Shown: piece after piece, positions 9,005-19,667 of the stretch
Numbering within the stretch: position 1 is the first letter of the stretch
Layout of the letters: each line of letters begins with the position of its first letter
Assembly (NCBI RefSeq): GCF_020251205.1
Contig: NZ_JAIWYX010000001.1
Location: 62,001 to 126,000 of the forward strand
DNA from: Arthrobacter sp. M4
Lineage (GTDB): Bacteria > Actinomycetota > Actinomycetes > Actinomycetales > Micrococcaceae
Length of the DNA stretch: 64,000 nt
Direction: 5' to 3'
Program-made: the position numbers and the translations under genes
Notes under the pieces: generated by a model
The model's input: only the letters and a program-made list of their open reading frames with translations
The model's database searches: none
Told to the model about the DNA's origin: nothing

Positions 9005-12000
9005 ATGGATAATGACCAGGTCCTAGCCGCCAATGAAGAGGCGGCTTCCGTGGAGACCGCGGAAGCACCCAAAAAGACCACCAGGACGCGCCGCAAGGCA
9101 GCCCCCAAGGCTGCCATGGCTGAAGAGTCCGTTGTTGAGAGTGATGCGAACGGCGACGCCGTGACGAGTGCCGCCGAAGCGGAGGCCCCGACCGAGACCG
9201 CCGCCAAAGCACCGGTCCGTCGGTCCCGCGCCCGAAAGAAGCCTGCGGAGGACACCCTGCCCGGGCTCGACGGCGACGCGACCGTCGCTGCGCCCACTAC
9301 TGAAGTGGGCGTCGAGGCTGGCCCGACGACGGTAGAGGCCGCCGTCGCTGCCCCGCCTAAGGTGGTCCGCCGACGTCGGACCACAAAGGTTGCCGCTGAG
9401 GTGCCAGTTGAGGAGCAACCGGAAGTCCCCGTCGTCGAACGTGCGGTTGTTGAGCCGGCAGCGGTAGCTGACGAATCAGGGACTGAGGCGGGCGCCGCGC
9501 CGGCAGGTGCGGTCCCGACCGAGTACGCCGCCGAGCCGGTGGCGGTCGAAGGCGAGGAAGCCGCCGAAGTGCCGGCGGCCGAAGAACGCCTAGAAAATGC
9601 CGCTGCAGTGGAAGAAGCTGCAGCTTCGACCGAGAAGGAACCCGCTGCTGCATCAGGAACCCCTGGTTCGCTCTTCATGGAGCCGATGTCCATCACTTCC
9701 ATGATTTTCCAGGCCCCGGACCTCAGCGCCGTCGTCAGGCCGGCACCGGCTGAGGCTGGGGAGGAGACCGAAGAAGGCGGCGAGGAGGGCGCCCTCGAGG
9801 AGGGCGGCAGCCGTCGTCGACGCCGCAGCCGTGGCAGGCGGGGCCGCCGCGGAGCCGAGCGGGAAGGCACCGAGGAAGTCGAGGAAACCGGCGAGGGCGG
9901 CGATGAAGCGGCCCAGGCCGAGGAGAGCCTTGAGGAAGGCGTCACTTCCCGCCGTCGTCGCCGTCGTCGCCGTGGCGACCAGGATCTTGAGCTGACAGGC
10001 GGAGCGGACGACGATCCGCCCAACACGATCACCCGCGTAAGGGCGCCGCGGACGCACGTGGAATCCACGTCCACCAACCGTGTGGCCAGCGTCAAGGGTT
10101 CCACACGGCTTGAGGCCAAGAAGCAGCGCCGCCGCGAGTCCCGCGAATCCGGTCGTCGCCGACAGGTCATCACAGAAGCCGAGTTCCTGGCCCGTCGTGA
10201 ATCCGTCGACCGCCAAATGGTCGTCCGGCAGCGCGATGACCGTATCCAAATCGCCGTGCTGGAAGATGGTGTGCTCGCTGAGCACTTTGTCTCCAAGACC
10301 CAGCAGGACTCCCTGATCGGCAACGTGTACCTGGGCAAGGTCCAGAACGTGCTCCCGTCCATGGAAGCGGCCTTCGTTGACATCGGACGTGGCCGCAATG
10401 CCGTGCTTTACGCAGGCGAAGTCAACTGGGACTCCGTGACCCTGGAGGGCCAGCCTCGGCGCATCGAGAACGCCCTCAAGTCCGGCGACTCCGTGCTGGT
10501 GCAGGTCACCAAGGATCCCGTGGGGCACAAGGGCGCCCGCCTGACCAGCCAGATCTCCCTTCCTGGCCGCTATCTCGTCTACGTGCCGGGCGGGTCCATG
10601 ACGGGCATCTCGCGCAAGCTCCCGGACGTCGAACGCAACCGACTGAAGCGCATCCTCAAGGATCGCCTGCCGGAGGATGCAGGCGTGATTGTGCGCACGG
10701 CGGCGGAAGGTGCCTCCGAGGAGGAGTTGACGCACGACATCAACCGCCTCCGCGCCCAATGGGAAGGCATCCAGTCGCAGGCCAACTCCACCAAAGTGCT
10801 GGCTCCGGAACTGCTGTACGGGGAGCCGGACCTCACCATCAAGGTGGTCCGGGACGTCTTCAACGAGGACTTCTCCAAGCTGATCGTTTCCGGCGACGAA
10901 GCCTGGGACACCATCGAAGCGTACGTAACGTATGTCGCTCCGGATCTGGTGGGTCGCCTGGAAAAGTGGGGCTCCGACCAGGACATCTTCGCCGCCTGGC
11001 GCATCGACGAGCAGATCCACAAGGCACTGGACCGCAAGGTCTTCCTGCCGTCCGGCGGATCGCTGGTTATCGACCGGACCGAAGCCATGACAGTTGTGGA
11101 CGTCAACACCGGCAAGTTCACCGGAAGCGGCGGCAACCTCGAAGAAACCGTCACCAAGAACAACCTCGAGGCGGCGGAAGAAGTTGTTAGGCAGCTTCGG
11201 CTCCGGGACATCGGTGGCATCATCGTCATCGACTTCATCGACATGGTCCTTGAATCCAACCGTGACCTGGTGCTCCGTCGGCTCGTTGAGTGCTTGGGCC
11301 GCGACCGGACCAAGCACCAAGTGGCCGAAGTCACGTCCCTTGGCCTGGTGCAAATGACGCGCAAGCGCATGGGAACAGGCCTGCTGGAAGTCTTTGGCGA
11401 GCAGTGCGAGCACTGCGGTGGCCGGGGTGTTGTCACCCACGATGAACCGGTGGAGCACCGCAGGGCCAACATCGTTGCCGCTGAACATCACCACCAGCGT
11501 GCGGAAACACAGCCGGCAACCCGGCCCGAGCGCAAGCGGCGGCGTGGACGTGGTGGCGCGCAGACGCCCGAGCCTGTAGTTCCGGCACCTGCGCCACCAG
11601 TCCAGGTGGACGAGGAGGCAGCCCGGCGCCAGGCGAAGGCAGAGGCAACGCGGGCAGCGTTGGCCAACATCGCCGCTGCTGCGCACGCCGCGCACCTGCA
11701 CGAGGACGAACTGGCTGCGGCCGCGGCCGCACGGGGAGCGGAGCACTTGCCGGAAGAAGCCGTGCAGATTCCTGCCGCGGCTCCTGAAGAGTCCGACGCC
11801 GGTGCTGCCGCCGGCCGGCCGGGCCCGGTGCTTCGTTTCGGCGGCGAAGAGGTTGCGCTTCCTGCAGCCCGCCACACCGACGAGTCCTTCCGTCCCCAGC
11901 CCAAGATGAGCCTCGACCTTCTTGCTGAGGCGTTCGCCCACATGGGGCATGCAACGTCGTCGGATGAACCGAACGATCAGGGCGCTTCACTGTTGGAAGC

Positions 12001-12313
12001 TGGGCCGATCCAGGAGTCCGATGCCGTGCCGGCCTCGGAGGCTGACTCGCAGCCGTTCGACGAGGGAACTGAAGCATCTGACAGTGGCGAGGGTGAATTG
12101 GCCCGTTCCCGGAACCGAAGGGGCCGTCGTAACCGCAGCGCTAGCCGTGCGCAGGGCGCCGCCAATGCGACATCCGTGGAGCACCACGATGTTTCTGCAG
12201 CGACTGCCGGGGGCAGTGCCCACCAGGCGAAGGCGCCGGAGTCGGCTCCTGCCAGGCCTGCCGCGGATGAACCGATCATTCTGGGAGTCGGAGTACCGGC
12301 TTCGGAACTCTAA
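9005..12313 (+). CDS. rne: Ribonuclease E/G
   Basis: This 1102-residue endoribonuclease takes part in mRNA decay and rRNA/tRNA processing. The start ATG 9005 has AGGAG eleven bases upstream; an in-frame ATG at 8927 lacks a site. The order is: an Ala/Glu/Arg-rich, probably disordered N-terminal extension (about residues 1-400), an S1 domain (GNVYLGKV from residue 439), the catalytic DNase I-like domain with the metal-binding Asp D699 in VVDVNTGKFTG, and the Zn-link CEHC at 801-804. A further ~300-residue low-complexity tail ends it. The catalytic core in the middle of two disordered arms is the usual actinobacterial layout. Arg-rich runs at about residues 290-310 and 350-365 may bind RNA. Confidence 0.96.
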   Translation: MDNDQVLAANEEAASVETAEAPKKTTRTRRKAAPKAAMAEESVVESDANGDAVTSAAEAEAPTETAAKAPVRRSRARKKPAEDTLPGLDGDATVAAPTTEVGVEAGPTTVEAAVAAPPKVVRRRRTTKVAAEVPVEEQPEVPVVERAVVEPAAVADESGTEAGAAPAGAVPTEYAAEPVAVEGEEAAEVPAAEERLENAAAVEEAAASTEKEPAAASGTPGSLFMEPMSITSMIFQAPDLSAVVRPAPAEAGEETEEGGEEGALEEGGSRRRRRSRGRRGRRGAEREGTEEVEETGEGGDEAAQAEESLEEGVTSRRRRRRRRGDQDLELTGGADDDPPNTITRVRAPRTHVESTSTNRVASVKGSTRLEAKKQRRRESRESGRRRQVITEAEFLARRESVDRQMVVRQRDDRIQIAVLEDGVLAEHFVSKTQQDSLIGNVYLGKVQNVLPSMEAAFVDIGRGRNAVLYAGEVNWDSVTLEGQPRRIENALKSGDSVLVQVTKDPVGHKGARLTSQISLPGRYLVYVPGGSMTGISRKLPDVERNRLKRILKDRLPEDAGVIVRTAAEGASEEELTHDINRLRAQWEGIQSQANSTKVLAPELLYGEPDLTIKVVRDVFNEDFSKLIVSGDEAWDTIEAYVTYVAPDLVGRLEKWGSDQDIFAAWRIDEQIHKALDRKVFLPSGGSLVIDRTEAMTVVDVNTGKFTGSGGNLEETVTKNNLEAAEEVVRQLRLRDIGGIIVIDFIDMVLESNRDLVLRRLVECLGRDRTKHQVAEVTSLGLVQMTRKRMGTGLLEVFGEQCEHCGGRGVVTHDEPVEHRRANIVAAEHHHQRAETQPATRPERKRRRGRGGAQTPEPVVPAPAPPVQVDEEAARRQAKAEATRAALANIAAAAHAAHLHEDELAAAAAARGAEHLPEEAVQIPAAAPEESDAGAAAGRPGPVLRFGGEEVALPAARHTDESFRPQPKMSLDLLAEAFAHMGHATSSDEPNDQGASLLEAGPIQESDAVPASEADSQPFDEGTEASDSGEGELARSRNRRGRRNRSASRAQGAANATSVEHHDVSAATAGGSAHQAKAPESAPARPAADEPIILGVGVPASEL

Positions 12314-12339
12314 AGTAGCTCGCCGGCTATTTGCGGTTT

Positions 12340-12380
12340 GTGCCCCGTCCCATGACGCGTCAGCGTGGGGGACGGGGCAC
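12340..12380 (+). terminator. Hairpin after rne
   Basis: GTGCCCCGTCCC (12340-12351) pairs with GGGACGGGGCAC (12369-12380) around a 17-base loop; AGTCATTTGT follows. It separates rne from the riboswitch-controlled thiamin gene. Confidence 0.8.
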
Positions 12381-12415
12381 AGTCATTTGTGAGGTGGCGC
12401 GTTAGGCTTGGACTT

Positions 12416-12492
12416 TGACACGGGGTGCCGAGTACAGGGCCGGCTGAGATTGAAACCCGTTGAACCTGTCCGGTTAGTACCGGCGAAGGGAT
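12416..12492 (+). promoter_or_regulatory. TPP riboswitch (THI element)
   Basis: The conserved pieces appear in order: GGGGTGCC (from 12422), GGCTGAGAT (from 12440), ACCCGTTGAACCTG (12455-12468) and AGTACCGGCGAAGGGA (to about 12491). It ends within a few bases of the GTG start of the thiD-tenA gene, so ligand binding most likely hides the ribosome site (translational control, inference). Confidence 0.95.
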
Positions 12493-12500
12493 GTCCATCA

Positions 12501-14066
12501 GTGGCTGTATCCATATCCACCGCTCCCGTCGTTGTTGACGAGGCCCGCTCATCCAAAACTATCGTTTCCGCAGTTGTTCCCCTCCCGTCGGGAACTCGGC
12601 GCGTGCCACGGGTGCTGAGCATCGCCGGATCGGACCCATCAGGCGGCGCAGGCATACAAGCCGACCTGAAGAGCATCGCTGCTCATGGTGGCTACGGCAT
12701 GGCTGCAATCACAGCGCTGACAGCCCAGAATACGCAGGGAGTCACTGGCGTACATGTTCCGCCGGCTTCGTTCCTCAAGGCTCAACTGGACGCCATCTCG
12801 GCCGACATCACAGTCGATGCCGTCAAGATAGGCATGTTGGGAGAGTCCGAGGTCATTGGTGTTGTGCGGGCATGGCTCGAGGAGGTGCGGCCCGGGGTTG
12901 TGGTCCTCGACCCGGTGATGGTGGCAACCAGCGGTGACCGGCTGCTTAAGGATTCCGCAGAGGCGGCCCTGCGGGAGTTGCTTCCCCTGGCCCACCTCAT
13001 CACGCCCAATATCCCCGAACTTGGCGTGTTGCTGGGGGAGGACGCAGCCTTGGATTGGCCAACTGCCCTGGAACAGGGCAAGCGGCTTGCGGCAATCTCC
13101 GGGAGCATCGTCCTGGTGAAGGGCGGACACTTGAACGGCCGGGAATGCCCCGACGCCCTTGTCAGCACTACTGGTGGACTGTCCCAGGATGTGGTGGAGG
13201 TCCCCGGGGAACGCGTCAACACTAACAATAGTCACGGAACCGGCTGTTCCCTGTCCTCAGCGATGGCCACACTGCGCGTAGCCACTGGGGATTGGGAGGC
13301 TACCCTGCGGCTTGCCAAGCAATGGCTCCTGGGCGCCCTCACCCAGTCCCCGTCCCTGGAAGTGGGCCGGGGCAATGGTCCCATCCATCACTTCCACCAC
13401 GTTGAACGGTCAGGATCCGGCGATTTTGCCGGCAGGCTGTGGGAAGAGTCCGTCCCCGACCTTGAGGCGATCTACAGTCTGGACTTCATCCGCGGACTCC
13501 AGTCCGGAGACCTTCCAGAGCATCAATTCGCCTACTACCTGGCTCAGGACGCCCTCTATCTCAACGGTTACTCGAGGGTCCTTGCAAGGGCCGGTGCGCT
13601 GGCCCCCACAGAAGAAGAGCAGCTGTTTTGGGCAAGGTCTTCGCAAGTGTGCCTCGAAGTCGAGTCCGAGCTTCACCGCAGCTGGCTCAGCACCCGGACG
13701 GTCGATTCCACTATGGGTCCCGTGACAAAGGCCTATGTTGACCACCTGCTCGCTGTGTCGGCGACGGGCAGTTATGCTGTGCTGCTTGCCGCGATCCTGC
13801 CTTGCTACTGGCTTTACGCCGAGGTAGGGCACACGCTACACAAGGCGTACCAGGAGGCGGGTTCACTATCGTCGCATCCTTACTCGTCGTGGCTCGCCAC
13901 GTACGCAGACGAGGAATTCGCCGCTGCAACACGGCAGGCCGTCCTGTTTACGGATGCTGCCGCAGCCCGCGCATCCGAGCCCGAGCGTGCACGCATGATC
14001 GATGCATTCAGGCACTCCTGCAGCTACGAAGTGGGGTTCTTTGACGCACCCAGGCTTCACGCATAG
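12501..14066 (+). CDS. thiD: ThiD-TenA fusion: HMP(-P) kinase and thiaminase II-like domain
   Basis: The 521-residue protein starts at GTG 12501, just downstream of the TPP riboswitch; the GAAGGGA inside the aptamer end serves as ribosome site. The N-terminal half (about residues 35-290) is a ribokinase-fold hydroxymethylpyrimidine kinase with RVLSIAGSDPSGGAGIQAD and the anion-hole motif NNSHGTGCSLSS. The C-terminal half (about 310-521) is TenA-like, with LAQDALYLNGYSRVL, the Cys in AILPCYWLYAEVG and YEVGFFDA. ThiD phosphorylates HMP-P and TenA salvages pyrimidine from degraded thiamin, so the fusion makes and recycles the pyrimidine moiety. No other thi gene is adjacent. Confidence 0.95.
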   Translation: MAVSISTAPVVVDEARSSKTIVSAVVPLPSGTRRVPRVLSIAGSDPSGGAGIQADLKSIAAHGGYGMAAITALTAQNTQGVTGVHVPPASFLKAQLDAISADITVDAVKIGMLGESEVIGVVRAWLEEVRPGVVVLDPVMVATSGDRLLKDSAEAALRELLPLAHLITPNIPELGVLLGEDAALDWPTALEQGKRLAAISGSIVLVKGGHLNGRECPDALVSTTGGLSQDVVEVPGERVNTNNSHGTGCSLSSAMATLRVATGDWEATLRLAKQWLLGALTQSPSLEVGRGNGPIHHFHHVERSGSGDFAGRLWEESVPDLEAIYSLDFIRGLQSGDLPEHQFAYYLAQDALYLNGYSRVLARAGALAPTEEEQLFWARSSQVCLEVESELHRSWLSTRTVDSTMGPVTKAYVDHLLAVSATGSYAVLLAAILPCYWLYAEVGHTLHKAYQEAGSLSSHPYSSWLATYADEEFAAATRQAVLFTDAAAARASEPERARMIDAFRHSCSYEVGFFDAPRLHA

Positions 14067-14406
14067 CGTGATTCAGCGTGTCCTGTGCGCAAATCCGGCA
14101 ATGCCCTCCGCGCGCGGGTAAGCTGTTCAAGCACGGTTCCGGGGGCGCTGACGCCCGGCTGTGGTGCTTATCACCCAGCAGCTGCGGGGCTGGCCTCATT
14201 TGCGGCCGAAGGCGAATTTAGCGTAATCTTGATCTTCGGTGCTTACGCCAACACTTGGGTTATGCCCCTTGGAATTGTTCATGGGATGGCTCACGGATTC
14301 CGCTCTGGGATCCACGGCGTTGAGGCACAGCGGAGATCCAGCCAATCACAGCGCCGGGTTCTGCACGCAAATTCAGTTAGATACGTCGAGAGAAGTGAGT
14401 TCCCAA
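14067..14406 (+). other. Leader/promoter region of rplU-rpmA
   Basis: A 340-base stretch without a convincing gene. It is less GC-rich near 14215-14280. The rplU ribosome site is probably GAGAAGTGAG just before 14407. A long leader suits a ribosomal-protein operon with autoregulation, but I recognise no defined leader motif. Confidence 0.45.
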
Positions 14407-14715
14407 GTGGTGTACGCGATTGTCCGCGCCGGCGGCCGCCAAGAGAAGGTTTCCGTTGGAGACTTCGTTACCCTGAACCGCGTCGCCGGAGAAGCCGGCA
14501 GCACCATTGAGCTGCCTGCACTGCTTCTGGTGGACGGTGACAAGGTCACGTCCGCAGCTGCCGACCTCGCCAAGGTGAAGGTCACGGCAGAGATCCTGGA
14601 GGACCTGCGTGGTCCGAAGATCGTCATCCAGAAGTTCAAGAACAAGACCGGTTACAAGAAGCGCCAGGGTCACCGTCAGGAACTGACCAAGGTCAAGATC
14701 ACCGGCATTAAGTAA
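14407..14715 (+). CDS. rplU: 50S ribosomal protein L21
   Basis: At 102 residues ([20 protein letters not shown]...) this is the normal L21 length; the frame extends upstream but homologous sequence begins at the double GTG 14407/14410. The C-terminus [15 protein letters not shown] is the RNA-binding signature region. It is paired with rpmA 60 bases downstream and with obgE beyond, the standard rplU-rpmA-obgE order. Confidence 0.97.
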   Translation: MVYAIVRAGGRQEKVSVGDFVTLNRVAGEAGSTIELPALLLVDGDKVTSAAADLAKVKVTAEILEDLRGPKIVIQKFKNKTGYKKRQGHRQELTKVKITGIK

Positions 14716-14774
14716 CCTTCCGGGTTCTTTACAGGTTTTCAGTTTCCAACATTCTTTGAAGGCAGGCATTTCAA

Positions 14775-15038
14775 ATGGCACACAAAAAGGGAGCGAGCTC
14801 CACTCGTAACGGCCGCGACTCCAACGCACAGCGTCTCGGCGTCAAGCGCTTCGGCGGCCAGGTCGTTTCTGCGGGCGAGATCATCGTCCGCCAGCGCGGC
14901 ACCCACTTCCACCCCGGCGCAGGCGTTGGCCGCGGTGGCGACGACACCCTGTTCGCCCTGCAGGCCGGTGCGGTTGAGTTCGGTACCCGCCGCGGCCGCC
15001 GCGTGGTCAACATCGTTGCTGCTGCGGCTGCAGAGTAA
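14775..15038 (+). CDS. rpmA: 50S ribosomal protein L27
   Basis: The 87-residue protein starts [19 protein letters not shown], the classic L27 N-terminus that reaches toward the peptidyl-transferase centre. There is no Firmicutes-type cleaved pre-sequence. A strong terminator follows. Confidence 0.98.
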   Translation: MAHKKGASSTRNGRDSNAQRLGVKRFGGQVVSAGEIIVRQRGTHFHPGAGVGRGGDDTLFALQAGAVEFGTRRGRRVVNIVAAAAAE

Positions 15039-15054
15039 CAACACGTTCTGAACC

Positions 15055-15092
15055 GGTGGAGCGGGCCAGCAGGCCCGCTCCACCGTTCTTTT
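15055..15092 (+). terminator. Intrinsic terminator after rpmA
   Basis: GGTGGAGCGGGCC (15055-15067), AGCA loop, GGCCCGCTCCACC (15072-15084), then GTTCTTTT. It is a perfect 13-bp stem with a T-run, so obgE downstream must have its own promoter or depend on read-through. Confidence 0.95.
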
Positions 15093-15161
15093 AACCCCAA
15101 CTAGAATCGACTGGAAAGCATTTCGGGGACCAGTCAAAAGTCGCACACAGAGGAGATTGAC

Positions 15162-16751
15162 GTGGCCAGCTTCGTAGACCGGGTGGTACTTCACGTATCC
15201 GGCGGTACAGGCGGCCACGGTTGCGTCTCCGTAAAGCGTGAGAAGTTCAAGCCACTCGGCGGACCCGACGGCGGCAACGGCGGAAACGGTGGCGATGTCA
15301 TTCTGCGAGTCGACCCGCAGACCACCACGCTCCTGGATTACCATCACGCACCGCACCGCCACGCCACCAACGGGGGTCCCGGCATGGGTGACTGGCGCGC
15401 GGGCAAGAACGGCGAGAGCCTCATCCTGCCCGTTCCCGAGGGCACTGTTGTGAAGACTAAGGACGGCAAGGTGCTCGCCGACCTGGTGGGCGTGGGTGCC
15501 GAATACATCGCAGCTGCAGGCGGCCAGGGTGGCCTTGGCAACGCTGCCCTCTCCTCTCCAAAGCGCAAGGCGCCTGGTTTCGCGCTGCTCGGCATTGAGG
15601 GCGACTCATCGGACATCGTTCTGGAGCTGAAGTCCATCGCGGACATCGCACTGGTGGGTTTTCCTTCGGCGGGGAAATCCAGCCTGATCGCCGCGATGTC
15701 TGCTGCCCGTCCCAAGATCGCCGACTACCCCTTCACAACGCTGGTGCCCAACCTCGGTGTGGTCCAGGCGGGCGACGTTCGTTTCACCATCGCCGACGTG
15801 CCCGGCCTCATTGAGGGTGCCAGTGAAGGCAGGGGCCTTGGCCACAACTTCCTGCGCCATGTCGAGCGTTGCGCTGCCCTTGTACACGTCCTGGACTGCG
15901 GAACGCTGGAGTCCGACCGGGACCCGCTGTCCGACCTTGGAATCATCGAGGCCGAACTCGAGAAGTACGCCGTCGATATGAGCTACGCGGGTGTCGATGG
16001 GGAAGTCGTGCCCCTCAATGAGCGGCCCCGGCTGGTGGCGCTGAACAAGGTGGACCTGCCCGACGGCCGCGACATGGCCGAGTTTGTCCGTCCCGAGCTG
16101 GAGTCCCGCGGCTACCGGGTGTTTGAGGTTTCAGCCACCAGCCACGAAGGCCTGCGTTCCCTTGGCTTCGCCATGGCTGAGATCGTAAAAGCAGCACGCG
16201 ACGCCGTCGAGGCCGCGCCGCCCAAGGTGGCGCCTCCGGTTCTCCGTCCCCGCGCAGTCAATGAGGCGGGATTCCGGATTCGGCGTGAGGAAAAGAACCT
16301 TGAGCCGTTGTTCCGTGTGCTGGGGGACAAACCCGTGCGCTGGGTCAAGCAGACCGACTTCACCAACGAGGAAGCAATCGGATACCTCGCCGACCGCCTG
16401 GCCAAATTGGGTGTGGAAACTGAACTGTTCAAGATGGGCGCCAAACCCGGGGACACCGTTGTGATCGGCGAGGACGATGGTGTCGTCTTCGACTGGGAGC
16501 CCACCATCATGGCCGGCGCCGAACTGCTGGGCACGCCCCGCGGTACTGACATTCGCATCGCTGACATAGGCGACCGTCCAACCCGTGCCCAAAAGCGCGA
16601 CGAGCAGGCTGAACGCCGGGAGGCAAAGGCGGCAGCCCGCGCCGAACTGGAGGCCGAGCGCAAGGCGGGCGTTTGGACGGAATCCGTCAGCCGTCGTCGG
16701 GCTTCAAACCCCCTGAAGGAGAGCGGACTGGAATCGGACAATGACGTCTAG
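15162..16751 (+). CDS. obgE: GTPase Obg/CgtA
   Basis: This 529-residue essential GTPase takes part in 50S assembly and the stringent response. GTG 15162 follows AGAGGAG. The N-terminal glycine-rich Obg fold ([14 protein letters not shown], about residues 30-45) covers ~1-158. The G domain has the P-loop GFPSAGKSS at 166-174, [12 protein letters not shown] as G3 and NKVD as G4. An OCT domain (residues ~350-430) and a charged Arg/Ala/Glu tail complete the actinobacterial form. The stop overlaps the proB start by 11 bases. Confidence 0.97.
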   Translation: MASFVDRVVLHVSGGTGGHGCVSVKREKFKPLGGPDGGNGGNGGDVILRVDPQTTTLLDYHHAPHRHATNGGPGMGDWRAGKNGESLILPVPEGTVVKTKDGKVLADLVGVGAEYIAAAGGQGGLGNAALSSPKRKAPGFALLGIEGDSSDIVLELKSIADIALVGFPSAGKSSLIAAMSAARPKIADYPFTTLVPNLGVVQAGDVRFTIADVPGLIEGASEGRGLGHNFLRHVERCAALVHVLDCGTLESDRDPLSDLGIIEAELEKYAVDMSYAGVDGEVVPLNERPRLVALNKVDLPDGRDMAEFVRPELESRGYRVFEVSATSHEGLRSLGFAMAEIVKAARDAVEAAPPKVAPPVLRPRAVNEAGFRIRREEKNLEPLFRVLGDKPVRWVKQTDFTNEEAIGYLADRLAKLGVETELFKMGAKPGDTVVIGEDDGVVFDWEPTIMAGAELLGTPRGTDIRIADIGDRPTRAQKRDEQAERREAKAAARAELEAERKAGVWTESVSRRRASNPLKESGLESDNDV

Positions 16752-17931
16752 GACCGCCATGGGGGGTGCGCCGCAAACGGAGAAGGAATTGGCAGAGCGT
16801 AAAGCGCTGGCCGGAGCGCGGCGCATCGTGGTCAAGGTCGGCTCTTCGTCGCTGACCAGCATCAAGGGCGGTATCTCCGAGAAGTCGCTGACGGCACTGG
16901 TCAACGCCCTCGCCCGGAAGCGGAATGAGGGCACGGAAATCATCCTGGTCTCCTCTGGAGCCATTGCCGCGGGCCTTGCGCCCTTGGGCCTCGCTAAGCG
17001 GCCCAAGGACCTCGCCACCCAGCAGGCGGCGGCCAGCGTGGGCCAGGGGCTGCTCATGGCCCGCTACACGCAGGCCTTCGCTGCCCACGGCGTGACCGTC
17101 AGCCAGGTGCTTCTCACCGCGGACGACCTGATGCGCCGCACACAGCACACCAACGCTTTCCGTGCGCTGGATCGGCTGCTCAACCTCGGCGTCGTTCCCG
17201 TGGTGAATGAGAACGACACGGTGGCAACCCATGAGATTCGTTTCGGCGACAATGACCGCCTGGCGGCACTCGTTGCGCACCTTGTCCGCGCGGATGCCCT
17301 GGTGCTGCTGTCCGACGTCGACGCCCTCTACGACGGTCCACCCGCCCAAGGCGCCAGCCGAATTCCACTCGTCACAGGACCCGGGGACCTCGACGGCGTG
17401 ACTATCGGCAAGGCCGGGAGAGCCGGGGTCGGTACCGGCGGCATGATGACAAAAGTGGAGGCCGCCTCCATCGCTGCAAGTTCCGGCATCCATGCACTGG
17501 TGACGTCAACAGCCAATGCCGAGAAGGCCCTCGCGGGTGAGGATGTGGGTACTTGGTTCGCGATCAACGGCAGCCGAAAGCCCGTGCGGCTCTTGTGGCT
17601 GGCGCACCTCGCCTCGGTGCGTGGCCGCCTTGTGCTCGACGACGGCGCCGTCAAGGCGGTGCGGGACCGCCACACCTCGTTGCTTCCTGCAGGCATCTCC
17701 GCCGTGGAGGGCGGCTTCGAGGCGGGGGACGCGGTGGAAATGGTGTCCGCTGACGGCGTTGTGGTGGCGCGCGGCCTGGTGAACTACGGTGCAGACGAAT
17801 TGCCGCAGATGCTTGGCCGCTCCACCAAGGAATTGGCGCGCTCGCTCGGACGGGGCTACGACCGTGAAGTCGTTCATGTTGACGACCTTGTTCTGGTGCC
17901 GGCGCGTCGCTCCTCTAAACTTGGATCATGA
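16741..17931 (+). CDS. proB: Glutamate 5-kinase
   Basis: At 396 residues it phosphorylates glutamate in the first step of proline synthesis. The amino-acid-kinase domain carries [22 protein letters not shown] and [17 protein letters not shown], and a C-terminal PUA domain starts at about residue 295 ([13 protein letters not shown]). The ATG at 16741 lies within the end of obgE; an ATG six codons later is an alternative. The stop overlaps the proA ATG (ATGA), so the two proline enzymes are coupled. Confidence 0.96.
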   Translation: MTSRTAMGGAPQTEKELAERKALAGARRIVVKVGSSSLTSIKGGISEKSLTALVNALARKRNEGTEIILVSSGAIAAGLAPLGLAKRPKDLATQQAAASVGQGLLMARYTQAFAAHGVTVSQVLLTADDLMRRTQHTNAFRALDRLLNLGVVPVVNENDTVATHEIRFGDNDRLAALVAHLVRADALVLLSDVDALYDGPPAQGASRIPLVTGPGDLDGVTIGKAGRAGVGTGGMMTKVEAASIAASSGIHALVTSTANAEKALAGEDVGTWFAINGSRKPVRLLWLAHLASVRGRLVLDDGAVKAVRDRHTSLLPAGISAVEGGFEAGDAVEMVSADGVVVARGLVNYGADELPQMLGRSTKELARSLGRGYDREVVHVDDLVLVPARRSSKLGS

Positions 17932-19295
17932 CTGAGGCGCTTACCCCCAATTCCCCTGTGATTTCCGATGCCCGTGAGTCCGGTGCCCCCGGTTTCGCGA
18001 CGGAGAGCTCGGTGGCCGGGAACCCGCCAGTCTCTGACGACGTCCAGGACGCAGTGTTTGCCATAGCTGACCGCGCGCGCCTGGCCTCGCGAAGCCTGGC
18101 CAGTGCCAACCGTGCCCTGAAGGACCGTGCCCTCAACGCTATCGCCGAGGCTTTGGGAAACAATAGGGACCGCATACTCGCTGCTAACGCAGAAGACCTG
18201 GCGGCAGGCCGTGCCAACGGGACCTCAACGGCACTGCTGGACCGCCTTACGCTCGACACCAAGCGCATCGAGGGGCTTTCGGCCGCACTCGAGAACCTCG
18301 CCGGACTTCCGGACCCCGTGGGCAACGTGGTCCGCGGCCAGACGCTTCCCAATGGCCTTCGGCTGCGTCAGGTGAACGTACCCCTGGGTGTTGTGGCGGC
18401 CATCTACGAGGCACGTCCCAATGTCACGGTGGACATTGCCGGGCTGGCGCTCAAGAGTGGCAACGCTGTCATTCTTCGTGGTGGATCGGCTGCCGCCAAG
18501 ACCAACGAGGCCCTTGTCGACATCCTGCGGGAGGCCCTCGAGTCCGTGGGACTTCCCGCCGATGCTGTTCAGACTGTCGACCAGTACGGTCGAGAGGGCG
18601 CGAACGTGCTTATGCGGGCACGTGGGCGCGTGGATGTCCTGATCCCGCGTGGCGGGCGTGACCTGATCCAGACCGTTGTGAACAACTCCTCGGTACCCGT
18701 TATTGAGACCGGCGAGGGCAACGTCCATATCTTCATCGACGAATCAGCAGATGAACACATGGCCGTGGAGATCCTCCTGAACGCCAAGACACAGCGCCCC
18801 AGCGTGTGCAACACCGTGGAGACGCTCCTGGTGCACTCTGGCTCCACGGTGCTTCCCGCCGTCGCGTCGGCACTGGCCGCCGCCGGAGTTACGCTCCACA
18901 CCGATGGCCGCGTGGCTGCTGCCCTCGAAGGCAAAGTGGACACTGTGCCCGCCACGGAACTGGACTGGGCTACGGAATACATGGACCTCGACCTTGCGAT
19001 TGCCATGGTGGACAGCCTTGACGAAGCGGTCCAGCACATCCGGACCTGGTCGACGGGCCACACAGAGGCCATCCTGACCAACAGCCTGACCAATGCTGAG
19101 AGGTTCATTGCTGATGTCGACTCGGCTGCGGTGATCGTGAATGCGTCCACGCGCTTCACCGACGGCGGCGAACTGGGCTTGGGAGCCGAAGTGGGCATTT
19201 CCACCCAGAAGCTGCACGCACGTGGTCCCATGGGTCTGTCTGAGCTCACTACCACTAAGTGGGTTGTGCAGGGCGAGGGCCAGGTCCGCGTCTGA
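17928..19295 (+). CDS. proA: Gamma-glutamyl phosphate reductase
   Basis: This 455-residue aldehyde-dehydrogenase-fold enzyme reduces glutamyl-5-phosphate with NADPH. The first ~30 residues are a variable extension. Markers are [32 protein letters not shown] and the active-site Cys C294 in [10 protein letters not shown]. It overlaps proB by four bases. A GC hairpin follows about 30 bases after the stop. Confidence 0.97.
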   Translation: MTEALTPNSPVISDARESGAPGFATESSVAGNPPVSDDVQDAVFAIADRARLASRSLASANRALKDRALNAIAEALGNNRDRILAANAEDLAAGRANGTSTALLDRLTLDTKRIEGLSAALENLAGLPDPVGNVVRGQTLPNGLRLRQVNVPLGVVAAIYEARPNVTVDIAGLALKSGNAVILRGGSAAAKTNEALVDILREALESVGLPADAVQTVDQYGREGANVLMRARGRVDVLIPRGGRDLIQTVVNNSSVPVIETGEGNVHIFIDESADEHMAVEILLNAKTQRPSVCNTVETLLVHSGSTVLPAVASALAAAGVTLHTDGRVAAALEGKVDTVPATELDWATEYMDLDLAIAMVDSLDEAVQHIRTWSTGHTEAILTNSLTNAERFIADVDSAAVIVNASTRFTDGGELGLGAEVGISTQKLHARGPMGLSELTTTKWVVQGEGQVRV

Positions 19296-19324
19296 CAACG
19301 CTGTAACATAGAACAGAAGCCCTG

Positions 19325-19344
19325 GACGGCGGGATGCCGCCGTC
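19325..19344 (+). terminator. Short hairpin after proA
   Basis: GACGGCGG-GATG-CCGCCGTC forms a perfect 8-bp stem with a four-base loop. No real T-run follows, so it may be a weak terminator or processing site between proA and the small membrane protein gene. Confidence 0.6.
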
Positions 19345-19372
19345 AACATCCTTTGAACTAGTAGGGGAAAAC

Positions 19373-19615
19373 ATGCTGCTGCAGCAGATCACCACATCCA
19401 TTGCCGCCCAGGGCGGCGAATCCGGACACGAGGAACTGGCTCCGTTGTGGGCGGAACCGTGGGTTTTCGGCGTCGTGATTTTTGCGATCCTGGTGGTGCT
19501 GATGTTTGTGACTTTGTCCTACACCAACCTCGGCAACCGCCACGAGCCGGTGGACGAGCACTCTGATCCCCACCGCCAGCACCCGAACAAGCACCAGCAC
19601 AAGCCGGGCCACTAA
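19373..19615 (+). CDS. Small single-span membrane protein
   Basis: The 80-residue protein starts at ATG 19373 behind AGGGGAA. It has one transmembrane segment ([20 protein letters not shown], about residues 35-54) and a hydrophilic His/Pro-rich C-terminal tail. I do not recognise a domain. It lies between proA and nadD on the same strand, so it is probably conserved in this gene neighbourhood; its function is unknown. Confidence 0.75.
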   Translation: MLLQQITTSIAAQGGESGHEELAPLWAEPWVFGVVIFAILVVLMFVTLSYTNLGNRHEPVDEHSDPHRQHPNKHQHKPGH

Positions 19616-19667
19616 GATTTACGCCAAACAACCGCGGGACGGGGCTGCGCGGCGGCACCGCCTGGGC

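Noticed and set aside
9653..11950. 765-codon open frame antisense to rne
   Set aside because: Long antisense frames are expected in GC-rich coding sequence; composition is Gly/Val/Arg/His filler with no domain, and the sense strand encodes a clear RNase E/G.
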